Notes: a model not told the origin generated them from the sequence alone. DNA of 64,000 nt from Pseudobutyrivibrio sp. UBA3626 (GCA_002373675.1 DFLF01000008.1:23299-87298); one strand, 5' to 3'; numbered from the stretch's first letter, positions 26,119 through 35,709 are shown. Numbers and translations are program-made.

Positions 26119-28185
26119 ATGGCTAAGAATCTTGTAATTGTTGAGTCACCAACTAAAGTAAATACTATTAAGAAATTTCTTGGAAAGAATTACGAAGTAG
26201 TGGCATCTAATGGACATGTTAGAGATTTACCCAAAAGTGCACTTGGCGTTGACGTAGATAATGATTTTGAACCCAAATATATAACAATAAGAGGCAAGGG
26301 AGAACTTCTTGCGTCTCTTAGAAAAGAAGTTAAGAAGGCAGATAAGATATATCTTGCAACTGACCCTGACCGTGAAGGAGAGGCGATTTCCTGGCATCTT
26401 ATATCTGCTCTTAATCTTGATGAGAAGAATACCAGAAGAATCAGTTTTAATGAGATTACTAAGAAGGCAGTAAAAGATGCATTAAAGTCTCCTCGTGAAA
26501 TAGATATGGACTTAGTTGATGCACAGCAAGCCAGAAGAGTTCTTGACAGAGTTGTGGGATATGAGATAAGTCCTGTTTTGTGGGATAAGGTTAAAAGGGG
26601 GCTTAGCGCTGGTAGGGTACAGTCTGCGGCACTTAATATAATTTGTCAAAGAGAGAAGGAAATCTCAGAATTTATTCCAAGAGAGTATTATACATTAGAT
26701 GTATCTCTTAAGAACAAAAAGAATACTATAGAAGCAGCATTCTATGGTAACAAAGATAAGAAATTAGATATTGATGGTAAGAAGGAATTAGATGTAATTT
26801 GTAAAGAATTAGATGGCGCAAGTTATGAAGTTGAGAGTATTAATGAATCAAAGAGGGAGAAGAAGACTCCGCTTCCATTTACCACATCTACAATGCAACA
26901 AGAGGCTTCTAAACAGCTTAATTTCTCAATATCCAGAACAATGAATATTGCCCAACAGCTGTATGAAGGTATCAATATTAAGAAGATAGGAACTGTTGGT
27001 TTAATTACATACCTTAGAACTGATTCTATCCGTATATCTGATGAAGCCAAGGCTTCTTGTAAAGAATATATTGAAAGTGAATATGGCAAAGAATATGCAG
27101 GTGATTATACTGGTGGCAATAAGAACAAGGGCAAGATTCAGGATGCTCATGAGGCAATTAGACCTGCTGATGTTACTTTAACACCTTCAATGGTTAAGAG
27201 TTCTCTTAATGCAGCACAATTTAAGCTATACCAGCTTATATGGAAAAGGTTTGTTGCAAGTCAGATGACAAATGCTGTTTATAACGTTGTTAAAGTTAGG
27301 ATTTCGGCTAAGGATTATATCTTTACTACTTCAACCTCAAAGCTTGCTTTCGATGGTTTTATGTCAGTATATAAAGATGCAGATGATGAAGATAAGAAGA
27401 ATCAGAAGCTTGACTTGCTTAAAGTAGGTGACAAGCTGGAGTTAGTGGAACTACTAGAGAAGCAGCATTTTACCCAACCACCTGCGCACTTTACAGAAGC
27501 ATCTATAGTTAAGACCTTAGAGGAACTGGGCATTGGTCGCCCAAGTACATACTCTCCGATTATTTCTACTCTTCTTAAGAGAAGATACATTGGTAAAGAA
27601 GGCAAGAACATCTTCGTGACGGAGATGGGGGATATTGTTAATGACTTAATGACTAAAGCATTTCCAGAGATAGTAGACGAGAAATTTACAGCAAGATTGG
27701 AAGAAGAGCTGGATGAAGTCGAGGACGGAGATATGTCATGGAAACAAATCCTAAGAGATATTTATCCAAGGCTTAATACAGAAGTAAAAGAGGCACTAGA
27801 CAAAATTGAGAAGGTTACAATTCTTGATGAAGAAACGGATGTTATCTGTGAAGAATGTGGAAGGAATATGGTTATAAAATACGGTAAATTCGGCAAATTT
27901 CTTGCATGCCCAGGATTTCCGGATTGTCGTAATACCAAGCCTTATCTTGAAAAAATCGGAGTAGATTGTCCGAAGTGTGGCAAAGATATAATTATCTGTA
28001 AGACTAAGAAAGGTAGAACATATTACGGATGTGAAGGATATCCTGACTGTGATTTTATGAACTGGAACAGACCAGTGTCTAAGAAGTGCCCTAAATGTAA
28101 TGGCTATATGGTAGTAAAGGGTAAGAAGCTTGTGTGTCAAAATGATGAATGTGGTTATGTATGTGATGACGAGGAGAAGAATTAA
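26119..28185 (+). CDS. topA: DNA topoisomerase I (type IA)
   Basis: 688 aa. TOPRIM domain at the start (LVIVESPTKVNTIKKFLG; ATDPDREGEAISWHL). The active-site tyrosine is Tyr298 in LITYLRTDSIR. Three C-terminal Cys4 zinc-ribbon modules are visible from about residue 578: CEECGRNM...CPGFPDC, CPKCGKDI...CEGYPDC, and CPKCNGYM...CQNDECGYVC. It relaxes negative supercoils via a 5'-phosphotyrosine link. SD TAGGAGAAA precedes the ATG. The dprA-topA-codY order is shared with Bacillus, where further genes lie between topA and codY. Confidence 0.97.
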   Translation: MAKNLVIVESPTKVNTIKKFLGKNYEVVASNGHVRDLPKSALGVDVDNDFEPKYITIRGKGELLASLRKEVKKADKIYLATDPDREGEAISWHLISALNLDEKNTRRISFNEITKKAVKDALKSPREIDMDLVDAQQARRVLDRVVGYEISPVLWDKVKRGLSAGRVQSAALNIICQREKEISEFIPREYYTLDVSLKNKKNTIEAAFYGNKDKKLDIDGKKELDVICKELDGASYEVESINESKREKKTPLPFTTSTMQQEASKQLNFSISRTMNIAQQLYEGINIKKIGTVGLITYLRTDSIRISDEAKASCKEYIESEYGKEYAGDYTGGNKNKGKIQDAHEAIRPADVTLTPSMVKSSLNAAQFKLYQLIWKRFVASQMTNAVYNVVKVRISAKDYIFTTSTSKLAFDGFMSVYKDADDEDKKNQKLDLLKVGDKLELVELLEKQHFTQPPAHFTEASIVKTLEELGIGRPSTYSPIISTLLKRRYIGKEGKNIFVTEMGDIVNDLMTKAFPEIVDEKFTARLEEELDEVEDGDMSWKQILRDIYPRLNTEVKEALDKIEKVTILDEETDVICEECGRNMVIKYGKFGKFLACPGFPDCRNTKPYLEKIGVDCPKCGKDIIICKTKKGRTYYGCEGYPDCDFMNWNRPVSKKCPKCNGYMVVKGKKLVCQNDECGYVCDDEEKN

Positions 28186-28191
28186 TACAAG

Positions 28192-28974
28192 ATGAGTGTT
28201 CAGTTATTAGATAAGACAAGAAAGATTGGTAATCTTCTTCACAACAATAATTCTACGAAGGTTGTATTTAACGATATATGTAAAGTGCTTCGTGAAATAC
28301 TTGATTCAGGTGTAATTGTTATTAGTAAGAAGGGTAAGGTGCTTGGAATTAGTCATGGCAAAGAGGATAACGACCTTTCTATAGTATCAGACCTTATTGT
28401 TGATGAAATTGGTGAATTCTTAGATCCTATGCTTAATGAGAGACTTCTAAGTATTCTTTCTACTAAGGAAAATGTTAATCTTTTGACTCTGGGGTTTGAA
28501 GATGTGTCATATGATGATTATTCTGCAATTATTTCACCTATCTATATTGCGGGAGAGAGACTTGGCACTTTGTTTGTGTATAGATTTGATAAGCCTTATA
28601 ATATTGATGATATAATTCTTAGTGAGTATGGAACAACAGTAGTAGGCCTTGAGATGATGAGGGCTGTAAACGATGAGCATGATGAAGAAGTTCGCAACAA
28701 ACAGATTGTTGAATCGGCAATTAGCACTCTGTCATATTCGGAACTTGATGCAATTAAGCATATTTTCCATGAATTAGATGGAGATGAAGGGCTTCTTGTA
28801 GCATCTAAAATTGCTGACAGAGTAGGGATTACAAGGTCTGTAATTGTTAATGCTTTAAGGAAATTTGAGAGTGCAGGAGTAATTGAGACAAGATCTTCTG
28901 GAATGAAAGGTACATATATTCGTGTAATTAATGATTTAGTTTTTGAAGAACTTGCCGATATAGATAATAAGTAA
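28192..28974 (+). CDS. codY: GTP- and branched-chain-amino-acid-responsive repressor CodY
   Basis: 260 aa, full length. N-terminal GAF-type ligand domain (about 1-155; begins VQLLDKTRKIGNLLHNN), linker helix, and C-terminal winged HTH (ASKIADRVGITRSVIVNALR, then KFESAGVIETRSSG). CodY senses GTP and isoleucine/leucine/valine and represses nutrient-limitation genes, often including motility. It starts 6 bp after the topA stop. A terminator and a new promoter separate it from flgB, so codY and the flagellar genes are probably different transcripts despite being neighbours as in B. subtilis. Confidence 0.96.
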   Translation: MSVQLLDKTRKIGNLLHNNNSTKVVFNDICKVLREILDSGVIVISKKGKVLGISHGKEDNDLSIVSDLIVDEIGEFLDPMLNERLLSILSTKENVNLLTLGFEDVSYDDYSAIISPIYIAGERLGTLFVYRFDKPYNIDDIILSEYGTTVVGLEMMRAVNDEHDEEVRNKQIVESAISTLSYSELDAIKHIFHELDGDEGLLVASKIADRVGITRSVIVNALRKFESAGVIETRSSGMKGTYIRVINDLVFEELADIDNK

Positions 28975-28986
28975 ATATAAGATTTT

Positions 28987-29004
28987 ATTTTCATGGATGA
29001 AAAT
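28987..29004. other. Perfect short palindrome after codY
   Basis: ATTTTCAT and ATGAAAAT are exact 8-bp inverted arms with a GG spacer, 12 bp after the codY stop. It resembles a protein-binding operator. It does not match the CodY box (AATTTTCWGAAAATT) in spacing, so the binder is unknown. Confidence 0.35.
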
Positions 29005-29014
29005 GTTTTGTAAA

Positions 29015-29042
29015 AAAAGGACTTTATTTTAAAGTCCTTTTT
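29015..29042 (+). terminator. Rho-independent terminator after codY
   Basis: Twelve-bp inverted arms (29015-29026 and 29030-29041) centred on GGACTTTA/TAAAGTCC, with a 3-nt TTT loop and a T-run at the end. It separates the topA-codY unit from the flagellar genes. The A-rich left flank means it could also terminate on the other strand. Confidence 0.85.
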
Positions 29043-29148
29043 GTGTTTTTACCACAGAAAAGCCTGATTTCTATCCTTTTCAAACCCCTAACAAAGGATA
29101 TATGTTGTGCTTTTTATTAGATGCAAACACAATATATGCAAAAAAGTC

Positions 29149-29176
29149 TTGTATTTTGCGAAATATTTTATATAAT
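29149..29176 (+). promoter_or_regulatory. Probable sigma-A promoter of the fla/che locus
   Basis: TTGTAT (29149-29154), a 16-bp spacer and perfect TATAAT (29171-29176) lie 44 bp before the flgB start. No sigma-D-type sequence (TAAA...CCGATAT) was seen here. Confidence 0.65.
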
Positions 29177-29220
29177 AATGTAAAGGAGAGTGGGGAAGCA
29201 TTCCCTGATTGGAGGAGCCT

Positions 29221-29610
29221 ATGTTTAATTCTAATGCTTTTGATTACGTCAATATCTTAGATAAGGCTGCGGATGCAAGCTGGATGAGAGAGAAAACTAT
29301 TGCTCATAATATAGCAAATGTTGATACTCCAGGTTATAAGAGACAGGATGTGGAATTTGATACTACATTAGAACAGGCAATTAAAAGAACTAAGGCTGAT
29401 AATCTTCATGGTGCTGTAACTAATCTTGATGTAGCCAGTTTACAACCTAAAGTGTTTACTGATTATGCTGGTTATTCCTACAGACTTGATGGCAATAACG
29501 TTGATATTGATACAGAGAACGTTGAGCTTGCATCAGAACAGATTAAATACCAAGCCCTTACAGAGAGTATTTCGCAAGAGTTCTCTCGCTTTAAGGCGGT
29601 AGCTAAGTAA
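29221..29610 (+). CDS. flgB: Flagellar basal-body rod protein FlgB
   Basis: 129 aa from ATG 29221, which has SD GGAGGAG at 29211; the longer reading from TTG 29209 would overlap that SD. The rod signature is AHNIANVDTPGYKRQDVEF near residue 31. FlgB is the proximal rod component next to the MS ring/FliE, exported by the flagellar type III apparatus without a cleaved signal. It is the first gene of the 34-kb fla/che locus and sits directly behind a sigma-A-like promoter. flgC follows after 21 bp. Confidence 0.95.
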   Translation: MFNSNAFDYVNILDKAADASWMREKTIAHNIANVDTPGYKRQDVEFDTTLEQAIKRTKADNLHGAVTNLDVASLQPKVFTDYAGYSYRLDGNNVDIDTENVELASEQIKYQALTESISQEFSRFKAVAK

Positions 29611-29631
29611 TTATTGCCAGGAGGTATTTGT

Positions 29632-30072
29632 ATGGCTTTATTTCAGTCTTTTGACATTGCGGCATCTGGAATGACAGCACAGCGTTTCCGTATGGATACT
29701 ATTGCTGAGAATATTGCCAATGTCAATACAACAAGAACAGAAAACGGTACACCTTATCGTCGCAAAATTGTCACATTTCAGGAGAAGAATACTTCGCCGA
29801 CTTTCTCTGATGCTATGAAAAGAGCAACAGAATTCAGAGGTGATGGTGTTAAGGTTGTCAGAGTATCAGAAGATACAACTACAGATTACATTATGGAATA
29901 TGATCCATCTCATCCTGATGCAGATGAGAATGGATATGTATCATATCCTAATGTTAATACAGTTACAGAGATGACTAACTTAATTGATAGTAGTAGAGCA
30001 TATGAAGCCAATGTAACTGCATTTGATGCTGTTAAGAACATGGCACTTAATGGTCTTAAGATTGGTCAATAA
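29632..30072 (+). CDS. flgC: Flagellar basal-body rod protein FlgC
   Basis: 146 aa from ATG 29632 (SD AGGAGG at 29619). An in-frame TTG at 29614 is upstream of the SD and rejected. The N-terminus SFDIAASGMTAQRFRMDTIA, then ENIANVNTTRTENGTPYRRK, is the conserved rod/hook family motif. The C-terminus VTEMTNLIDSSRAYEANVTA is the paired helix that packs in the axial core. It is a proximal rod subunit. Confidence 0.95.
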   Translation: MALFQSFDIAASGMTAQRFRMDTIAENIANVNTTRTENGTPYRRKIVTFQEKNTSPTFSDAMKRATEFRGDGVKVVRVSEDTTTDYIMEYDPSHPDADENGYVSYPNVNTVTEMTNLIDSSRAYEANVTAFDAVKNMALNGLKIGQ

Positions 30073-30096
30073 TAATTCTGATTATAGGAGTTAGAT

Positions 30097-30423
30097 ATGG
30101 ATGTAGGTAATATTAATGCTATGTATAAGACAACTAACGTTCCTGCAGCAGGTTACGGAACGAATTCGGTTGTTGATAATAATAACAAAGCAGGCAATTC
30201 TTTTGATAGTGTGCTTAATTCTGTAATGGGAATGGTTGGTGAGACTAATACTTTACAGAATAAGGCATCAGCAGAAGAGATTAAATTCGCACTTGGCGAA
30301 TCTGATAATACACATGATTTGCTTGTTGCTGAACAGAAGGCAACAGTTGCACTTCAATATACAGTAGCAGTTAGGGATAAGTTTTTAGATGCATATAAAG
30401 AAATAATGAATATGCAGATGTAA
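30097..30423 (+). CDS. fliE: Flagellar hook-basal body protein FliE
   Basis: 108 aa, typical size. FliE joins the MS ring (FliF) to the FlgB rod. The conserved C-terminal half has GESDNTHDLLVAEQKATVAL, then QYTVAVRDKFLDAYKEIMNM. The N-terminal half is variable and Asn-rich. SD TAGGAG precedes the ATG. It lies between flgC and fliF as in other Firmicute loci. Confidence 0.94.
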   Translation: MDVGNINAMYKTTNVPAAGYGTNSVVDNNNKAGNSFDSVLNSVMGMVGETNTLQNKASAEEIKFALGESDNTHDLLVAEQKATVALQYTVAVRDKFLDAYKEIMNMQM

Positions 30424-30449
30424 CATGATAATTAGTTAGGGGAAATATC

Positions 30450-32051
30450 ATGCCAGAAGCGATACAAAACATTTTAAATCGAATCAAAGAATGGTGGTTA
30501 AAATTTACAACTAAACAGAAAGCAATTATAATCAGTGCAGTGGCAATAGTCATAATTGCACTGGTTATTTTGGCGTATGTAGTTACTCGTCCAACATGGA
30601 TTACTCTTGCTACAGCAACAAGTGCTGAGCAGGCAAGTAAGATCAAGGAACTTCTTGATGGAGAGAATATTGAATACCAGACATCTCAGGATGGTATGAC
30701 TTATTCTGTTAAGACTGAGGATGAGGCTAATGCTAATATTCTTCTTGGAACTAACAGTATTCCATCCAAAGGATATAGTATCAATGATGTTATTGATGGA
30801 AGCTTTAGTACTACAGAAGCTGATAAAGAGAAGAAATATAAATTATACTTAGAAGAGAAATTCGCAAAAGACCTGTCTGCCCTTAATAGTGTAGAGAAAG
30901 CGGAAGTTACTCTTAATATCCCTGAGAATGACGGAACCATGAGTTCTAAGAAGGAAGAGGGATATGCTAATGTTATTCTTCATTTGAAGGGCGGAGAGAA
31001 GATGGAAGAAGATACTGCCGCAGGAATTGCGCAGTATATAGCAACTGGTCTTGGTAATAAGACAACAGATAATATTGTTATCCTGGATTCTGATGGAAAT
31101 GTGCTGTTCTCAGGTGGCGACTCTGCATCAGGTGCAGGAACTGCTTCATCTAATCTTAGTGCCAAAGAGAAAGCGGCAGCAGCTGTTTCTAAGAGAGTTA
31201 AGGATGTCCTGCTTGGCTCGCAAATGTATGATGATGTTAAAGTCGCTCCTAATCTTAGTATGAGTTTTGATAAGGTTAATGTAGTAGATTACAACTATTA
31301 TCTTAATGATGATCAGACACAAGGATATCTTGATTCCAGATCAGAGTCCAACTCGGAATCTGAATCAGGTGTTGGTGGAGTGCCGGGAACAGATAATAAC
31401 GATAATGATACGACTTACGTAATTCAGGATAATGGAGTTAGTCGTTCTACTACTTCTGATGTTACAGAGGATTATCTTCCTAGTGAAAGAATAACAACAA
31501 CTGATAGAGAAGTTGGCGCAGTTGATTTGGAGAATTCATCTATTTCTGTTGTGGCTAAGAGATTTGTCATATATAATGAAGATGACATGAAGGAGCGTGG
31601 CGAACTTGACGATCAGACCTTTGCTGAATTTGAAGCAGAGAATAGCGATATTCAGAGAGCTGATGTCGATCAGGATATGATACAAAGCGTTTCTCGTGCA
31701 ACAGGAATTGCCGAAGAGAATATATCTATGACGGCATATAATGTTCCTATGTTTCAGCCTTCATCTGGCATTGGACTTGATCTTAGAACTATAATCGAGA
31801 TTGCACTTGCAGTTCTAATCTTTGCACTTCTTGCATTTGTTGTATTTAGAACACTTAGAAAGAATAAGGAAGAAGAAGTCGAAGAAGAACTTACAATTGA
31901 AGAATTAATATCTAATCAGGAAGATGAACTTGAAGATATTGGATATAATGAGAAGTCAGAAGCGAGACTTCTTATTGAGAAATTTGTAGACGAAAGACCA
32001 GAAGCAGTAGCAACATTACTTCGTAACTGGCTTAACGACGATTGGGGATAG
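30450..32051 (+). CDS. fliF: Flagellar MS-ring protein FliF
   Basis: 533 aa. It has an N-terminal membrane helix at about 24-45, ring-building motifs in the periplasmic-equivalent region (ARSISIPSKGYSINDV-type segment near residue 105), a low-complexity Ser/Gly/Asn/Asp stretch near 300-325, and a second membrane helix at about 446-466. A C-terminal acidic tail binds FliG (LLIEKFVDERPEAVATLLRN). FliF forms the ring in the membrane on which export gate and C ring assemble. SD AGGGGAAA. The next gene, fliG, starts 2 bp after the stop. Confidence 0.96.
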   Translation: MPEAIQNILNRIKEWWLKFTTKQKAIIISAVAIVIIALVILAYVVTRPTWITLATATSAEQASKIKELLDGENIEYQTSQDGMTYSVKTEDEANANILLGTNSIPSKGYSINDVIDGSFSTTEADKEKKYKLYLEEKFAKDLSALNSVEKAEVTLNIPENDGTMSSKKEEGYANVILHLKGGEKMEEDTAAGIAQYIATGLGNKTTDNIVILDSDGNVLFSGGDSASGAGTASSNLSAKEKAAAAVSKRVKDVLLGSQMYDDVKVAPNLSMSFDKVNVVDYNYYLNDDQTQGYLDSRSESNSESESGVGGVPGTDNNDNDTTYVIQDNGVSRSTTSDVTEDYLPSERITTTDREVGAVDLENSSISVVAKRFVIYNEDDMKERGELDDQTFAEFEAENSDIQRADVDQDMIQSVSRATGIAEENISMTAYNVPMFQPSSGIGLDLRTIIEIALAVLIFALLAFVVFRTLRKNKEEEVEEELTIEELISNQEDELEDIGYNEKSEARLLIEKFVDERPEAVATLLRNWLNDDWG

Positions 32052-32053
32052 AA

Positions 32054-33061
32054 ATGGCAACTGAGGAATTAAGTGGTGTACAGAAAGCGGCTATACTTCT
32101 CATTTCCCTTGGACCTGAGAAATCAGCTGACATATTTAAACACCTAAAGGAAGAAGAAATTGAAGAATTGACCTTAGAGATTGCTAATACCAGAAGTATA
32201 TCTCCAGAGGTAAAGGACGAAGTAATTGATGAATTCTATCAGGTTTGTCTTGCTCAGCAATATATTGCTGAAGGTGGTATAGGATACGCTAAGGAATTAT
32301 TAGAGAAGGCACTAGGTGACGACAAGGCTCATGATGTAATTACCAAGCTTACTGCGTCACTTCAGGTTAGACCTTTTGAATTTATTAGAAAGACAGAACC
32401 TTCACAAGTGCTTAACTTTATTCAGGATGAACATCCACAGACCATTGCTATGATTCTATCATATCTTGCACCTGCGCAATCGTCTATGATTCTTAGTGCA
32501 CTTAGCCCTGAGATGCAGGCTGATGTTGCCAGAAGAATTGCTCTTATGGATAGAACCAGTCCTGAGATTATCAAAGAAGTCGAGAAGGTACTTGAGCGTA
32601 AGCTTTCATCTCTTATCAATCAGGATTACACTATTGCCGGTGGTGTTGATGCTATCGTATCAATTCTTAATGCAGTTGATAGAGGAACTGAGAAGAGAAT
32701 TATGGAAGCACTTGAGATTGAAGAACCAGAGCTTGCTGAAGAGATTCGTAAGAAAATGTTCGTATTCGAGGATATCCTGCTTCTTGATGATAGAGCTATT
32801 CAGAGAGTACTTCGTGATGTTGATAATGGTGAACTTGCTAAGGCTCTTAAGGGAGCAAATGAAGAAGTTCAGAATTGTATCTTCCGTAATATGTCATCAC
32901 GTCTTGCTACTATGGTTAAGGAAGACATGGAATACATGGGCCCTGTTCGTATGAAGGACGTAGAAGAATCACAGCAGATTATTGTTGGTATTATTAGAAA
33001 ACTTGAAGATCAAGGTGATATTGTTGTATCTCGTGGCGGAGGTGACGATTTAGTTGTCTAA
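32054..33061 (+). CDS. fliG: Flagellar motor switch protein FliG
   Basis: 335 aa from ATG 32054; the longer TTG 32042 reading overlaps fliF and lacks an SD. It has the N-terminal FliF-binding domain (SGVQKAAILLISLGPEKSAD), the middle domain with EHPQTIAMILSYL, and the C-terminal torque-generating domain with charged helix (MFVFEDILLLDDRAIQRVLR). FliG transmits torque from MotA to the rotor. Its last bases overlap the start of fliH. Confidence 0.97.
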   Translation: MATEELSGVQKAAILLISLGPEKSADIFKHLKEEEIEELTLEIANTRSISPEVKDEVIDEFYQVCLAQQYIAEGGIGYAKELLEKALGDDKAHDVITKLTASLQVRPFEFIRKTEPSQVLNFIQDEHPQTIAMILSYLAPAQSSMILSALSPEMQADVARRIALMDRTSPEIIKEVEKVLERKLSSLINQDYTIAGGVDAIVSILNAVDRGTEKRIMEALEIEEPELAEEIRKKMFVFEDILLLDDRAIQRVLRDVDNGELAKALKGANEEVQNCIFRNMSSRLATMVKEDMEYMGPVRMKDVEESQQIIVGIIRKLEDQGDIVVSRGGGDDLVV

Positions 33062-33935
33062 TGAAAAAGTATTAAAACCTTTCTTCACGCTCTTTGAAAA
33101 TGAAAGTGGTACAAATAGAGAGATAGATTCTAATAGACTTGTTGAAGAGAAGATTCAGGAATTTCAGAGGAAAGAGGAAGAACTTCGTCGAAAGAAAGAA
33201 CAAGAGCGACTGGATAATATGACTCCTGAAGAAAGGGAGGAATATGAACAAGAGAATAATGATATGTCCGCTATTTTTCAGGATTTTGGCGATGGAGAGG
33301 GGGAGGCGCCTTCTCAGGTAGAAGTAATTCCCAACGATCTTGTTGAGAAAGCTCAAGAAGAAGCTGATAATATCTTGGCTGAAGCCAATGCAAGGGCAGA
33401 TGAAATACTAGCCAGTGCTACTGAGTCTGCTGAGTCCATGAAAGAGCAGGCGATAAAAGAAGGGCAGAAGAATGGCTATGATATGGGTCAGGCAATGGCG
33501 GCCAATGATTTAGAGGCAGCCAAGGCTGATATGGAAGACAGGATAGAACAGATTCGTCAGGAATATTTGGACAAAGAAGTTGAAATGGAGAAAGAGGTTC
33601 TTGAAGTTGTATGTGATATTATGAGCAAAGTCTTCATGATTGAATTTGGCGATAAGAAAGAAATTCTACTTCATTTGTGTGAGAATGCTATTACTAATGT
33701 AGAGAGCAGCAAGACTCTTCTTATAAGAGTTAATGAACGTAACAAAGATTATCTTGATGATAATAAAGATATGTTACAAGAGAAAGTTGGAGAAGGCGTT
33801 CAACTTGATATTATTCTAGACCCCCTTCTTGAAGATGATAAATGTATCATTGAATGCGACGGTGGAATAATAGATTGTAGCATCGGCGTTGAGCTTGATA
33901 ATTTTATCAAGGATTTGAGAGCTTTAAGCATATAA
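33054..33935 (+). CDS. fliH: Flagellar export ATPase regulator FliH
   Basis: 293 aa with a TTG start at 33054 inside the end of fliG. SD GGAGGTG at 33038-33044 fixes it. Residues about 25-75 are charged coiled coil (FQRKEEELRRKKEQERL). Residues about 100-190 are a long Ala/Glu-rich coiled coil (EEADNILAEANARADEILA), and the C-terminal domain resembles V/F-ATPase subunit E/delta. FliH forms the stalk that holds the FliI ATPase. It is divergent in sequence, as this family generally is; position between fliG and fliI supports it. Confidence 0.9.
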   Translation: MSNEKVLKPFFTLFENESGTNREIDSNRLVEEKIQEFQRKEEELRRKKEQERLDNMTPEEREEYEQENNDMSAIFQDFGDGEGEAPSQVEVIPNDLVEKAQEEADNILAEANARADEILASATESAESMKEQAIKEGQKNGYDMGQAMAANDLEAAKADMEDRIEQIRQEYLDKEVEMEKEVLEVVCDIMSKVFMIEFGDKKEILLHLCENAITNVESSKTLLIRVNERNKDYLDDNKDMLQEKVGEGVQLDIILDPLLEDDKCIIECDGGIIDCSIGVELDNFIKDLRALSI

Positions 33936-33948
33936 TGATTGGTTGGTT

Positions 33949-35250
33949 ATGATTGATAGTAATAAATATTATAGTCTTTTGGATAATACTTATTTTGATA
34001 GGCTTGGTAAGGTCTCTAAGATAGTAGGTTTAACTATTGAATCAATAGGACCGGATGCCAAGCTTAATGATTTGTGTGAAATAATTGCAGAAGACGGTAA
34101 GAGAATAATGGCAGAAGTAGTAGGCTTTAGAGATAAAAGCCTTCTTCTTATGCCTTTTGATAGTGTGGAAGGCGTTGGCGTAGGCTGTATGGTAGAGAAT
34201 ACAGGAAAGCCCCTTTCTATTCCGGTAGGTGATGAACTACTTGGACATACCTTAGATGGTGTTGGAAGACTTGATGATGGAAGTGTTCTTGAATTGGAAC
34301 AGGAATATCCTGCAGAGGCGGCACCACCAGATCCAATGGATAGAGAGATTATATCAGAAGTTCTTCCTCTTGGTGTTAAGGCGGTTGATGGTCTTATAAC
34401 TGTAGGTAAAGGACAGAGAATAGGTATATTTGCAGGTTCTGGTGTAGGTAAAAGTACCTTAATGGGAATGTTTGCAAGAAATACCAAGGCGGAAGTTAAT
34501 GTTATCGCTTTAATCGGAGAGCGTGGACGTGAGGTTAGAGAATTTGTTGAACACGATCTTGGAGAAGAAGGAATGGCAAGATCTGTTGTAGTTGTTGCAA
34601 CAAGTGATAAGCCTGCACTTATTCGTAACAAAGCTGCCAAAACCGCAACTTCTATTGCTGAATATTTTAGAGACCAGGGTAAAGATGTTCTTCTTATGAT
34701 GGATTCTCTTACACGTTTTTCTATGGCACAAAGAGAGATTGGACTTGCATCCGGAGAACCCCCTGTTACAAGAGGATATCCACCTTCTGTGTATTCTGAG
34801 ATGCCTAGACTGCTTGAGCGGGCAGGTAATTCAGATAAAGGCTCAATAACTGGTCTTTATACTGTCCTTGTTGATGGTGATGACTTTAATGAACCTATTA
34901 CCGATACAGCAAGATCAATTCTTGATGGACATATTATGCTTGATAGAAGGCTTGCTCAGAGAAATCATTATCCGGCAATTGATGTGCTTCAAAGTATTTC
35001 CCGTGTTATGTCTGCCATTGCAGACAGAGAACATAAGAAGGCGGCAGGAATGATGAAAAATGTTCTTGCCACATACAGAGAAGCAGAAGATTTGATTAAT
35101 ATTGGAGCATATAAGAATGGCTCTAATAAGAACATTGATTTTGCCATTGAGAAAATTGATAAAGTAAATGATTTCCTTATGCAGGAAACTCATACAAAAT
35201 ACGAATTTGAAGATGAAATAAAGACATTAGAAGAATTGTTCAAGGAATGA
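33949..35250 (+). CDS. fliI: Flagellum-specific ATP synthase FliI
   Basis: 433 aa from ATG 33949. An in-frame TTG at 33943 is an alternative; neither has a strong SD, so translation may depend on coupling with fliH, which ends 13 bp before. Walker A GSGVGKST is near residues 163-170; GERGREVREFVEHDLG and Walker B VLLMMDSLTRFSMAQREI follow, then SGEPPVTRGYPPSVYSEMPR, typical of FliI/YscN. It energises the type III export of rod, hook and filament proteins. Confidence 0.96.
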   Translation: MIDSNKYYSLLDNTYFDRLGKVSKIVGLTIESIGPDAKLNDLCEIIAEDGKRIMAEVVGFRDKSLLLMPFDSVEGVGVGCMVENTGKPLSIPVGDELLGHTLDGVGRLDDGSVLELEQEYPAEAAPPDPMDREIISEVLPLGVKAVDGLITVGKGQRIGIFAGSGVGKSTLMGMFARNTKAEVNVIALIGERGREVREFVEHDLGEEGMARSVVVVATSDKPALIRNKAAKTATSIAEYFRDQGKDVLLMMDSLTRFSMAQREIGLASGEPPVTRGYPPSVYSEMPRLLERAGNSDKGSITGLYTVLVDGDDFNEPITDTARSILDGHIMLDRRLAQRNHYPAIDVLQSISRVMSAIADREHKKAAGMMKNVLATYREAEDLINIGAYKNGSNKNIDFAIEKIDKVNDFLMQETHTKYEFEDEIKTLEELFKE

Positions 35251-35253
35251 TAG

Positions 35254-35709
35254 ATGGCTAGATTTCGTTATAGGATGCAGAATATCCTAGATATCAAAGA
35301 GAAGATAGAAAGCCAGGAGAAGATTGCATATAGTCAGGCGAATGCCGCACTTCAAGAAGAGCAGGATAAGCTAACTAATCTCCTTATTAGAAGCGCAGGT
35401 TATGAGCATGATCTTAAGGAGGCAACCTCGGGTGAACTTGATTTCAAAGAGATTAGAAGAATCAAAGAAGCTATTGAAACCATGAAAGTTCTAATCAGAG
35501 ATCAAATGGTTAATGTACACATGGCTGAAAAGAAAGTTGAAGAGGCAAGACAGAGACTTGATGAAGTTATGAAAGATAGAAAAACTCATGAGAATCTTAA
35601 AGAGAAAGCCTTCGACGAATTTAAAGCTGAACTTAATGCAGAAGAGAATAAGATAACAGATGAGTTGGTAAGTTATACATACAAACCAGATGAAGATGGA
35701 GAAAGCTAA
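35254..35709 (+). CDS. fliJ: Flagellar export chaperone FliJ
   Basis: 151 aa, almost wholly helical coiled coil (FRYRMQNILDIKEKIESQEK at the start, as in FliJ/YlxF relatives; a second helix near VHMAEKKVEEARQRLDE). FliJ is the central stalk of the FliI hexamer, like the gamma subunit of F-ATPase. It starts 4 bp after the fliI stop, and its own stop overlaps the next start by 1 base. Confidence 0.88.
   Translation: MARFRYRMQNILDIKEKIESQEKIAYSQANAALQEEQDKLTNLLIRSAGYEHDLKEATSGELDFKEIRRIKEAIETMKVLIRDQMVNVHMAEKKVEEARQRLDEVMKDRKTHENLKEKAFDEFKAELNAEENKITDELVSYTYKPDEDGES

Noticed and set aside
28975..29220. A CodY box upstream of flgB
   Set aside because: The palindrome at 28987 does not have the spacing of AATTTTCWGAAAATT, and no better match was seen.
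33990..34640. 216-codon open frame opposite fliI
   Set aside because: It is antisense to a fully conserved ATPase gene and has Ser/Pro/Ile-rich composition typical of a shadow frame.
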